Assembly (NCBI RefSeq): GCF_022682495.2
Contig: NC_071394.1
Location: 30,848,470 to 30,912,469, forward strand
Length of the DNA stretch: 64,000 nt
DNA from: Desmodus rotundus
Lineage: Eukaryota; Chordata; Mammalia; Chiroptera; Phyllostomidae
Reading direction: 5' to 3'
This document shows positions 20,471 to 30,061 of this stretch, piece after piece (position 1 is the first letter of the stretch; the number at the start of each line of letters is the position of its first letter). Below the pieces are notes generated by a model. The model had not been told where the DNA came from, did no database searches, and saw only the letters and a list, made by a program, of their open reading frames with translations. The position numbers and the translations under genes were made by a program.

Positions 20471-20754
20471 TTACAGAGAATTCTCAAGAGTTCTCAGAAC
20501 TCTGCTAATCCTGCTAACAGCAGAACCTCAGACACTCTGAAAGTCTCAGTGGGAGGCAGGTCTTTCCCAGGACCCCCTGCTCAGGACTTGTAAGTGGCTG
20601 CCGTGTAGTTGAAGTTTCCTGCTCTATAGAAAATTGGTTCCAGTAGGATTCTGTAACAAGGTCACCACCAGGAAGAACCACAACCAACTGCCTAATTTAC
20701 AGGTCTCAAAGGAAGAAGTCACAGAGTTGGAGAAGCTCTGAGACTCCTCTCTTC

Positions 20755-20870
20755 ATTGGTTGATCCATTTGTTGAATATTCCTATGGGGCAGGCACTGAG
20801 CCAGGCCCTAAGGACACAGATATAGTCCCTGCTTTGGAGGCAAAGGGAAGACAACATAACCCAAGGCTTT
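20755..20870 (-). repeat. L2-like fragment
   Basis: TTGTTGAATATTCCTATGGG, CAGGCACTGAGCCAGGCCC, AGGACACAGATATAGTCCCT and CTGCTTTGGAGG show the antisense L2 3'-end order (size-of-interest words: bodies of TGCCAGGCACTG, CACAG, TCCCTGC). Confidence 0.5.
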
Positions 20871-21064
20871 CACTTAGATTATTGATTGCAACCGACAGCA
20901 AATCCAACTGAAACAAGTCTGTGTTTCAAAAGGGAATTGATTGGCTCTCATAACTGAAAGCTACAAGGATAGAGTTGGGTTCAGATACAGCTTGATTCAG
21001 AACTTAAATGTTGGCACTAAGAACCATCTCTTGGTTCTGCTCCCTCTGGGTTGGTTCAATTCTT

Positions 21065-21690
21065 AGGCTACTGGTGAAGAACAAAATTCAACCAAGTAAC
21101 TTTGAAGCTTCAATTGGATTTATGAAGCAATTCATGAGTTGGGCAGCATCCCATCTAACATCTTTCCATTGTCCCAGTTGATTGCAATTGAGACATCAGT
21201 TTCTGGGCCAGTGTTTTGACGATGATTCCCTAGGAGGGTATAATGGGAAAAGCCTAGGTGTGATTGTGAGGGGTGTTCTCTGGCTCTTGAGCTGTCATAG
21301 CTGTAAAACTGTTAACTTGGTATATTTTTGTTTGTAACCTTCCTCCAGGGTGCTATTAGCTGTAGTATGAGATCATCAGGCCTGTGGCCTCCCAGCCTAC
21401 TGTTTGTAAAAGATCAGTTGCTACTCTGTGAGCCCTTCTGGGCAAGGATCCCTGAAGGGAGACAAGGGGATGGGATTTGAGAGTAGAAGAGAGAGGCCGT
21501 TAGCTGATTCTTGCAAGGTAAGGATGGGCTGGAATCTCCAAAGCATCATCATGTTTGTATGGAATTGTTGTATCATTCCAGAAGCAATACAGTACTTTCT
21601 GCATCCATTTTTTGAACTTCAGGTCTTACCAATAGGTGCACAAGTTTAAAAATATCTGGAAGCCTGGGGTCTTAGGCCCCAATAAAAAAC
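21065..21690 (-). mobile_element. LTR-like sequence, left member of a related pair
   Basis: On the - strand this carries GATGTTAGATGGGATGCTGC, CAACTCATGAATTGCTT, a degenerate poly(A) signal (CATAAATCC) and CTTGGTTGAATTTTGTTCTT. The same order is found at 25.2-25.3 kb. The upstream (U3) half is poorly similar to the right member, so the two may be different subfamilies. The left boundary is judged from the end of the shared part. The LTR family could not be named. Confidence 0.5.
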
Positions 21691-23394
21691 TCTGAATTAT
21701 TCTTCTTTTTTTAAAAATTTGTTTAAAAAATAAGAACTTTGGCGGTTCCTCTCTGGGTTTAGGAAATTCCTTAACTGTGACTCTCGGTTCTGTCTTTGAC
21801 CAAGGGGGAAGGATATCTGAAGGGGTTCATCTGCACCCTTAGGTAGTTTTGTTTTAAATGGTAACTGTCCAGTAGTCTTTTCAGAATGGGAAAGCAGTTC
21901 AGACAGGGGATTACTAGAATGAATACTCAAATAAAGGAGGATAGATGGGAGCAATGGGAGTTGTGTCCATCTTAGTCTTTTGTTTTAGGTATCTTTTATC
22001 TCTAGTTTTTCTTTCTTTTTTCTTTTTTTTAGAGGACATTTATTAAAGCTGGGGACAGTGAAACCAAGAAGGACTTAGGACATTGGAAGCAACACGCAAG
22101 GAGAGCTACTTGAGGCTGCCTTGGCTCTCTGGAAATGTTACAGGAAAGAAATGAGCCTTGGCCGGGCTGCTTTAGCTTGCTAAGAAGTCATAGAAAAGGG
22201 AGCCTTGGGGACAGGGTCAGGGGCTTAGCTTGGGACAAGCTGCTGCTGCCCATTTCTCCCTGGTTGCAAGTCTCGTGGGGTCCCTTAGAGTTCAGGAGAT
22301 GCACGCCTGTGGGGGAAGAAGAGGGGGATGGGAAAGGGACAGGCACGCTCCTGGGAGGGAGAGGGCACGTGGGGATCTTTTGTTACAGAAGCCCTCCTGT
22401 GGATCTTTTACTCTATGGTTCCTTTTGCCTGCTGCAGATAAGAACTGTGGCTCTCAACCAGAGTTTGGTAAAAAGGAAAAGAACTACGTATTCAAAAGTT
22501 ACACAGGTTCAGAATAATGGCAGAATGTTGCCATTAAATCCCAAAGTCCCTTTAAAACACCTAGAAGCACACACACACAGTCCTGCCTCCCCTTGCCAAA
22601 CCAGGCCAGTCAGGGGTACTGTAATTCAGGAAAAGAAAATAGAGGTCCGTCGCTCGGCTAGGCTCCCGTTCTTAACCCAAAGCTTCGTGGCACTTCCTCA
22701 TGGCAGGCCGGAGAGTCCTTCTGCACTCTTTCAAACCGCATGGCCAAGCCCCCGCACTGCTGCTACGTGGTCAAGAGGCTTCTCCTTCAAGAGGCTTCAA
22801 GAGCCACATGGTCAAGAAGCTCACGTTGTATTATTCCAGAAGCAAAGTTGGTGGATTGCTCCATGTCGTTGACTCACTTAGTCCTGAAAGAAGTCACTTC
22901 AGGAGGCAGTGATGCAATGGGCTTCCAAAGTGAGTGTGTAAGCAAGCAATCAGGTATTTATTTAATAAGGAGTGTGCCTATGAAAACAGAAGGAAAAAGA
23001 AAGGTTAATGATCACGGCAAATTAAAAACCAGTTTCTCAGTCTGCAAGACTGTCAGTCGAGAAGGCTTCAAGTTTCTCTTACTGGAATAGAAGCGAGCAG
23101 TTAACAACCTGATAGGTCCTCTTTACCTGCAGTTAAATATCTCTGGTGATGTTATCAGGTGCTCAGGTAAATTCTGTCTGGCTTCCACTTCATCAGTAGT
23201 TTTCAATAATTCCAAGTCAAAGGATGGCAGAAAAGTGAAACATTAGTTTGGAGAGTTGTAGCCAAATATTTAAGAAAACTAGAAAAATTCTAGCTCAGGA
23301 TTCAGTTCAGTTTATAGGTGAAAAATTAACTGAGTTAGAGTCTACTACCTATAACTGTGTACTATAAATTCTATTGAAACACAATTTTTCCCTT

Positions 23395-23700
23395 AAAATC
23401 ATCCTCATTTTTATCAAAGATAGGCAAATCAAGACAAGGAGGGTTATCAGCAGGGAGGAGGAGGGGGAAGAATAGGGGTAAAGGTACAGGGAATAAGAAA
23501 CATAATGGTAGGTACAAAATAGACAGGGGGAGGTTAAGAATAGTAGAGGACATGGAGAAGCCAAAGAACTTATATGTACAACCTATGGACATGAACTAAG
23601 GGGGAGCAGGGATGCTGGTGGGAGGGGGTATTATGGGGCACAGGGGAATAAAGGGGTGGAGGGAATGGGACAACTGTAATACCATAATCAATAAAATATA
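23395..23700 (+). mobile_element. 5'-truncated L1 3' end
   Basis: Sense L1 3'UTR of the bat type: GGTAGGTACAAAATAGACAG, GGGGGAGGTTAAGAATAG, GAGAAGCCAAAGAACTTATA, then CATGAACTAAGG, a G-rich stretch and GGGACAACTGTAATACCATA before AATCAATAAAATATA. Only the 3' end was inserted, as is usual for L1. Confidence 0.75.
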
Positions 23701-24257
23701 TATTTTTAAAAATACTATTTACTATATGAAATCCAGTTTTGATTTTATCTGATTATTTGCATAAACACAACAAGAATAGTAGTTGATCATATAGGGTCTT
23801 TTAAGTCTGCTTTGCTGGAGTATCATAAAGAATCATCAGACTGAGTTTTAATTAGCCCCCCAGGGTGTAAGGAGTCAAGCCACATAGATGCTCTCAGGCT
23901 TTGCCTGCAATAACTATAGATTTGGGGGGATTCTTCAAGTTCTCAAGGTTACCAAATCTACCGTGAGGTCCTTTCTTTGCCACCTCCCAGAAAAGCAACC
24001 TTCACTCCTTACCTGGAAAGACTGCCATGAACCGTGGGAATAAGTGAAGTACCAGACCATTTCTCGACGGGGCTCTTAATGGCTTCAAAGTAAAGCTTTC
24101 TGGTGACATCCAGAGTCCAGGCATAGCTCTCTCAATCCTGACATTCCAGTCAAAATGTAATTTTTCATTGGTCTTTTGCAACAAATCTTTCAATGAAGCT
24201 ACTTTGGAATTCTGAAAACTTTTGTAAGCTTCTGCATGCCAATGAAAAGAAGTATCT

Positions 24258-24425
24258 TTCCCTGGCCAGGTAGCTCAGGTGGTTAGAGCATTGCCCACCC
24301 TGATATGCCAAGGTTGTGGGTTCCGTCTTTGGTCAGAGCACACACAAGGGAATGTGTAAATAAGTGGAACAGCAAACTGAGGTTTCTCTCTCTAAAAATA
24401 AAGTTTTAAACGTTAAAATAAATAA
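24258..24425 (+). mobile_element. Ves SINE (different subfamily)
   Basis: Starts CCTGGCCAGGTAGCTCAGG, with GGTTAGAGCATTG, CCAAGGTTGTGGGTTCCG (B box), GGTCAGAGCACACACAAG, AAATAAGTGGAACAGCAAAC and a TCTCTCTAAAAATAAAG tail. The head differs from the 359 and 5477 copies (GTAGCTCAGGTGGTTAGAGC), so it belongs to an older or separate subfamily. Likely target duplication: AAGTATCT on both sides. Confidence 0.85.
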
Positions 24426-24784
24426 AATAAGTATCTCATTCTGTTTGCTCAATTGAGAACCCTTAATTTTAAGTGCACTTTTTTAATGTTATTGTCTAAT
24501 TAGAATGTTCCTCACAATGGCCACTATAACTTGAGACTGTCTCCAGCGAATTTTGCCTTCTTTGCAAATATCTACAGCTTCAAAGGTCTATAGTTCTTAA
24601 ACATAAAACAAACCGGTCTGCCAGAAGGTAGCATGCTCAATTCTTTGGATATAATAAATCCCATTTCTTAATAGTCACCTGAGGCCTCCTGCTGGCCCCA
24701 GTCCAATCCCAGCCAATAACCACAAACAATTCCTATGGAAGTTTGGGGTGGGGAAAGGATTGAACCAACAAACCCAAAGACTAA

Positions 24785-24885
24785 GGACACGGATTCCAAA
24801 CAAAATGGAGAAGTGCAGCTGCCACCAGCAGTTCCCCAAATGGAGTCTGGGGGCCGATTCCAAACAAATGGGGACTTGCAGACTA
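24785..24885 (+). repeat. Local imperfect duplication (~65-bp spacing)
   Basis: GGATTCCAAACAAAATGGAG(AAGTGCAG) near 24799 recurs as CCGATTCCAAACAAATGGGGACTTGCAG near 24854, with TGGAGTCTGGGGG between. It sits in the sequence next to the right LTR-like end. Confidence 0.6.
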
Positions 24886-25214
24886 ACCTGTCATCTCTTC
24901 CTAATGTGGAGCCCAGGGACAGAGTTCAGGGCTGGGTTTTCTGCTGGGGACACTGCAGGCTAAAAGGCTGAAGGCTTGGCTCCTGGCAGAACTATCTGCC
25001 AAGTCAAGCTGACTTGCCTATGGAGTAAAGCCAATTAGATTGGGAGCTTGGATGAAAAGAGACAGAAGGGCTCAAACTTAGAGGGATTTACCCACAGCTT
25101 TCCGAAATGGCTGGAAAGACCATGCCTGCAAACCGGAGTCTGGGGGAGTCATGCTTGTGTTCCCCGTTGTGCAGAATGCTGTCGGAAGTTCGCTTTGGTC
25201 CCAACAAGTCATGA

Positions 25215-25700
25215 AATCTGTTAAAGAATAAAATGCGACCATGCAAATTTGAAGATCGAATTGGCTTTACTAAGCAATTCATGAGCTGGGCAGCATCCCA
25301 TCTAACAACTATTTCAACAGAAGGGCTCTGAGGGGTTGTACAAAATGGAAGGTTTTTACAGGAAGAAGGTAGAGCAAGGGAGCCATTTCCAGAGGAGAGA
25401 AGGAATTATTTTTAGACCATGGCAGCTTCTTTTGGGGGTGGAAGGGAATGAAGGATTTTATCGTGCAGATGCCTCTCTTCCAACGGGTGGGGTGGAGAGG
25501 GCCCACCTAGCAGATTGGACCCCTCATCGGTGTTGACAAGAATATTCCAGACTGGTTGTTTAAGATTACCTTTCTGGTGTAGTTCAATACTGCAATTAGG
25601 GCATGAGCTTTAGCATGAGCAATGCCACGTTGGGCCTGTGGTTTCTCTTTTACACTACAAATGGTAGCCAGGGAAGCTTCAGGCTTATAACATCAACACC
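25215..25700 (-). mobile_element. LTR-like sequence, right member of a related pair
   Basis: On the - strand: a U3-like region (GGCATTGCTCATGCTAAAGC near 25.6 kb), TAGTTGTTAGATGGGATGCTG, CAGCTCATGAATTGCTTAGT with a damaged AATAAA (AGTAAAG), then GCATGGTCGCATTTTATTCTT ending near TTTAACA at 25217. An R-U5 arrangement of an endogenous-retrovirus LTR is the best reading; exact ends and any target duplication are not certain. Confidence 0.55.
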
Positions 25701-28230
25701 TTAGGCCAGTGGAAGTGAGTGAGTCAGGTATCTCAAAAACTCAAACACTTATCCACCCCAGCCATGTAATCACAAGTGAGGTGACTATTTCAAAGGGGAA
25801 CTGCAAGATGAAAAGAAGACTGACTTGGGGTGAGATGTCAGGGAGATGTTCCCTAAGGAAGAAGGAGACATTAGCCAAGTGAAGGCGGTAGGTTTATATT
25901 CATGGAAGGGGCAGTTGGCATGGGAAGGCCCAGAGGCAAGAGAGAACACAGCCCTTTTGAGGAACTTAAAGATCACGATATGATTGGAGCACAGAAAACA
26001 AGGTGTGGGGAGAGACAGAGACCAGGAGGGGCTGACACAGGTGAGGCAGGCAGCCCAGACGGGACAGGAGCCTATAAGATGGACCTGTCACCTTTAGCCC
26101 AAGCCAGAGCCCACTGCTGAGCTCTACACGAAATGTCTCTCCGGAAGGCTGAGTGTTCAGGTTTGTCACCCACACAGTACCTGGGGGCCCTGAATATGAG
26201 GATCAGCTCTGACCAGGTCACTTCCCTACTTCAAACACAAACAGAGTCCCATATTCAACATGGCCTTGAGGCCCTGCCTGCTGTCCAGGCTCCTGTCTCT
26301 CCCCACCGTTGGCTTCTCCCTGGCTGCTGGTTTCACACCTCGAATTCCAAGGGAACTCAGAATGGGTATGGGCACAAGCTGCAAGCCTGTCCCTTTCTCA
26401 GGAACAGCATCTGGCCTCGGGCTGTACTCGCCAAGCCTGCCTCCCCACTGGACACCGACCTGCACACCTGTGTGAGCTGTGACAGTAGGCAGTGAGCAGT
26501 GACCGTGTGGGGTGAGGTGAGGGCAGCAGAGCCAGGGCCACGGGACCAAAAACGGTGGTCCTGAGCACTAGCTCTGAAAGCTGCCAGACGCTGATCCAGA
26601 CTCCGGCTTTGAACTCCTGATGAAATTTTTTATAACTTGTTTTGAGGGAGCCATGGGAAATATGACTTCTTCAGGGTCACATACATAGGAAGGTGGAGAA
26701 AGCAAAAAAAGAAGACAGTCAGAATTACATTTAATGCCTAGTATTTCTTGCCCTTGGTTCTCAGCAGAATTGTCTTTCCACTTCCTCTCTGGTTTCCAAT
26801 CTCTTTCTGATTTATATTTAAGCTGCCCAGTTTACATATGTGTTTTTAATTATAAGTTGCCTCCATTACTTTCTGGAAGTAGACTAATAAAGGAAAGAAG
26901 AATAGTATGAAAACGGAGTTGGTTTTTTTAATTCCACAGAACCGCCATAGGTGTGAAACAATTTGCTATAGATCAACCCCAGGTCCTCCCATGGTGTAAA
27001 ACGTTTCCTTGTCCTGCATCTGTGCTGTCACAGCAGAAACGCGGCCATCAGTGGTGGACAGTCAGCTTCCTCTGTTTAATTAGTTGCTCGTTAATGCACA
27101 ATCTACAATTTCCTCCTGCCAGCCCAAGTGACTACAGCTGCAAGTGCACATCTGTGTTTGGCTCACAGAGCAGCCAGGCTCATGCCAATCATCTCATATG
27201 AAAAAAGACCAAAAAAGTACATAAAGCCTCACAGGGGCCCCAGTGTCCTCTTGAATGTGGTTTATGTGCGGGAATTGCCATCTGCATTTTCTCCTTCATC
27301 AGCCAGAAAATCACGCTCCTCCGGGTCTGCTCTTAGAATCTGACCCGGGAGATCAAGCCCTGCCACCGCCCGGCAGAATCTCAGCTGTAACTCCAGACTC
27401 TCCGAGTGCGCCGTCTTCATTCAGCTCTGCACGGTTCAGTGAATCTCAATTTTGCATTTCTTGACATTAGAGCTGTGGGAGGCCAGCACAGAGCTTCCTG
27501 CTGGCTGGAGCTACAGTTACCCAAAAGCTGCGACGGGAAGCCCTCCCAGCTGAAGGGAAGGCCCGTGCCGGATCCAGCCCCTGGCAGCGCCTGAGCCCCT
27601 CAACTGGGACATCAACCCGAGAACTCAGCACCCATCTGCCCATTTTCCTCTTTTCACCAGAGTATCTCCAGGAACATTATAGAGATGGCCCTGAGCTTTA
27701 AAGCAGGACTTAATCTGTGCACGTTGGTGCAACCATGGTTTCTCCAAAGCCAAGGCACCCAACCAACCCTTTCTCTTCCTCCCCAGACACGAGCTGAGCA
27801 GGGCAGGCAGAGAGCAGAGCTCAGGGCCTTTCACCTGGCCTCCTTCCCAGAGCGGCTTCTTCTCACTGCTGATGGGCCCAGGCTTCCAGGTACCTGTGAA
27901 GCCCTTTCCCAACAGAGAAACTGAGCCCAGCAAGGAACCAACCAACAGCAACCATCCCCCCCACAGAGGGAGGTCAAGTCTGAAACAGCCTCCTGTCTCG
28001 CTAAGCCTCACCACTTAAGGTCTCTTTAAAAACAAGCCCCAGATGACTCACCTCCCACAAGCCAAGCATCCTCAGAGGTGTTATGCAGAGAAAAGGCCAT
28101 CCACTCCTGAGACAACTCTGCCCTCCCTTCCCGCTCCCAGCAAAAGCAGGGCTCCTGCAATCACTAGGGGCTGTAAGGTCCCCTCGAGGCAGCTGGGCAC
28201 CCCCCGGGAGCCTGTTAGAAGGAGGGCTCA
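25701..28230. other. Intergenic, mostly unassigned sequence
   Basis: No repeat family or gene recognised. 26950-27200 includes TTTAATTAGTTGCTCGTTAATG, a pair of homeodomain-like TAAT cores, which could mark a conserved non-coding element, but I cannot test conservation. ORFs such as 28014-27625 (-, 129 codons) lack any domain and overlap others. Confidence 0.4.
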
Positions 28231-28234
28231 TAGC

Positions 28235-28545
28235 TCATACCCCAGGCCTGCATAAAATCTGCATTTTATAGACTTCGGAGGGTGTGAAAGTTTGAGAAGC
28301 ATAGAATCTTCAGGTGGTTTCCATAACCATTCCACACAGCTACTGTAATAAAAGTCAGGTCCGAAGGTCTTCATTGTGCAAAGTAAGAAAACACACCTTT
28401 TCTTACTTAATTCTGGTAACAGCCCTGAGAGATGGGCGGTGTTATTCCATTTTACAGGTGAAGGATCTAGCTTCCAGAGGTTAGACTACTTGCCCAAATT
28501 TACAAACTTAAAGGGCTAGGATTTCACCCTGGGTCAGCTTGACCT
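28235..28545 (-). repeat. MER5-like MITE piece and antisense MIR
   Basis: 28235-28310 shows a MER5-like 3' end (GCATAAAATCTGCATTTTA, AAAGTTTGAGAAGCATAG). 28385-28545 is an antisense MIR: TTACAGGTGAAGGATC, CCAGAGGTTAGACTACTTGC, AGGGCTAGGATTTCACCC. Confidence 0.55.
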
Positions 28546-29059
28546 CTAAACTTGCCAGTGAGGCAGAAACTGCACCCAAAACAAAGCCCCAAGCAAAAAG
28601 CCTGTGTACTCTGAATCCGGCCTGGAACTCACTTGAGGAATCTGGGCTGAGGCTCCACAGAAGGGACCAGGCAGGGCTCCTAGCTGCTCTGGTGACACAG
28701 CGGGTCACAAAGTCCCAGCACCAAGGGCCTGTCCAGGCCTGTCCTTCAGCCGCCAGCTCCCTCAGAACAAAACAGAATCCTCTGGGCTTCAGCCGACTCA
28801 GCAGCTTCTTTGCCAGGTAGGGATACATTACCACAGACGTCCTGGCCGGTCCTGTCAGCTCACTGCCACTCCCCTGGGAGCCGCCTCCCTGCAGCTTCCC
28901 AGAGTGACAGCCCAGCTCAAGGCCTCGGTGCAGAAATGCAATTACATCTGCTCTGTCTGCATCTCAGGGCCAGTGTCACTCCTCTGTGCCCAGCTGCCCA
29001 GGTAAAATCAAAGGCTCTGGGCTCTCACAAGACGCAACACACACAACTTCGCGAACACT

Positions 29060-29250
29060 CATCGGTCATATGTTATGTATCCGGTAACCAGGCACAGGGA
29101 TTTTACACACTCTCACTTTGACCTTAATCTTCTGAGACAGATGTTATTATTCTCATTTCAGAGCTGTGAAAACAGAGGCTGGGGGGTTATGAAGGTGGGA
29201 TTTAAACCCAGGTCCTAACACCAGAACCAGTACTTCTTAACCACATAAGA
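29060..29250 (-). repeat. MIR SINE, antisense
   Basis: TTATGTATCCGGTAACCAGGC, ATGTTATTATTCTCATTTC, GATTTAAACCCAGGTCC and TACTTCTTAACCACAT follow the MIR antisense order. Confidence 0.75.
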
Positions 29251-29329
29251 GCTACATCCTTCACAGATTAAGTGTAGGACTTACCGTATTATTTGACAAT
29301 TATTTAATTGCAAGTGTGCATGCCTTTTG

Positions 29330-29440
29330 CATTAGACTGTACACCTCCAGGGGTCGGCATCGTATTCACTCTTGTACCCCAGGGCTTTCTTAGCACAGTG
29401 CCTAGAACATAACACAGGCCCTGTGGACGAAAAGGCGCTA
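29330..29440 (+). repeat. L2 3' end
   Basis: TTAGACTGTACACCTCCAGGG, TATTCACTCTTGTACCCCAG, CTTAGCACAGTGCCTAGAAC: the L2 3'-end signature. Confidence 0.7.
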
Positions 29441-29589
29441 CATATTAACCCTGACAAGCTCAGGGGAGGCCTGCATGGGCGCCTGACAAACTCTGAGAGC
29501 GAAGGCAACCTCACAGGCTGAATGTGCTTGAGTCGTGTCACGCGGTTGCGTCCCAGGCCGCTGTTCTTTCCTGACACAGGTCAGTCTCT

Positions 29590-30059
29590 ACCTTGACTGA
29601 GCCCGTCTGTTGTCTTGTTGCACCTACAGTGGCCTGTCTCCAGAATGGCAGGATGATTTCCTTTTCCCAGACCCCTCAGGACACACACCCTGCACCAAAG
29701 CAGAGGCCACAAATTCCCCTCATCGTTATTATTATCATCATGTTAATTGTTAACTGTTCACTATCCTACACCCACCTATGTAAGAGACATTTGTCTATTC
29801 CTTTTACTTTTTATCCAATCCCAGAGATCCCCCCTTCCTTTGCTTTCTCCCACCTCCCTAATCTGTCACCAATGGATTTCATGTAACCCCCCTTTCTCCT
29901 CCCCCCTTTGATTCTAATGTATAAAATAAGTGGTAAAGCTGCCATTTTCTGGAACACTTTCTCAATCCGTTGAGATTTTGCTTCTCAGCAATCATCCTCA
30001 GTTTGGCTCAAATAAACTCATAAAAATTCTTGCAGGTTTGGACATTTCTTACATTGACA
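29590..30059 (+). mobile_element. Solo LTR-like element with TATA box and poly(A) signal
   Basis: A promoter-like TATAAAATAAG at about 29921 is followed by a CCATTTTCTGGAAC R-like segment, CTCAAATAAACTCATAAAAA (poly(A) signal at about 30011) and TTCTTGCAGGTTTGGACATT. It ends at a CA near 30053-30059. This is the U3-R-U5 layout of an endogenous-retrovirus LTR. The family is not named and the 5' start is uncertain. No internal viral sequence is seen on either side, so it looks like a solo LTR. Confidence 0.55.
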
Positions 30060-30061
30060 GC

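Larger units (their letters stand above)
21700..25210 (-). other. Sequence between the two LTR-like ends (possible ERV interior, undecoded)
   Basis: No gag, protease, polymerase or envelope motif could be recognised on either strand. The largest ORF (245 codons, 22135-22872, +) has biased composition and overlaps other ORFs. A - strand ORF at 24193-24002 is of unknown meaning. Later insertions are an L1 3' end (23395-23700) and a Ves (24258-24425). It could be a decayed proviral interior or unrelated spacer between two solo LTRs. Confidence 0.35.

Noticed and set aside
22135..22872. The longest ORF in the window (245 codons, +)
   Set aside because: It overlaps several other ORFs, has no recognisable domain, lies in the undecoded block between LTR-like ends, and shows no splice or promoter context.
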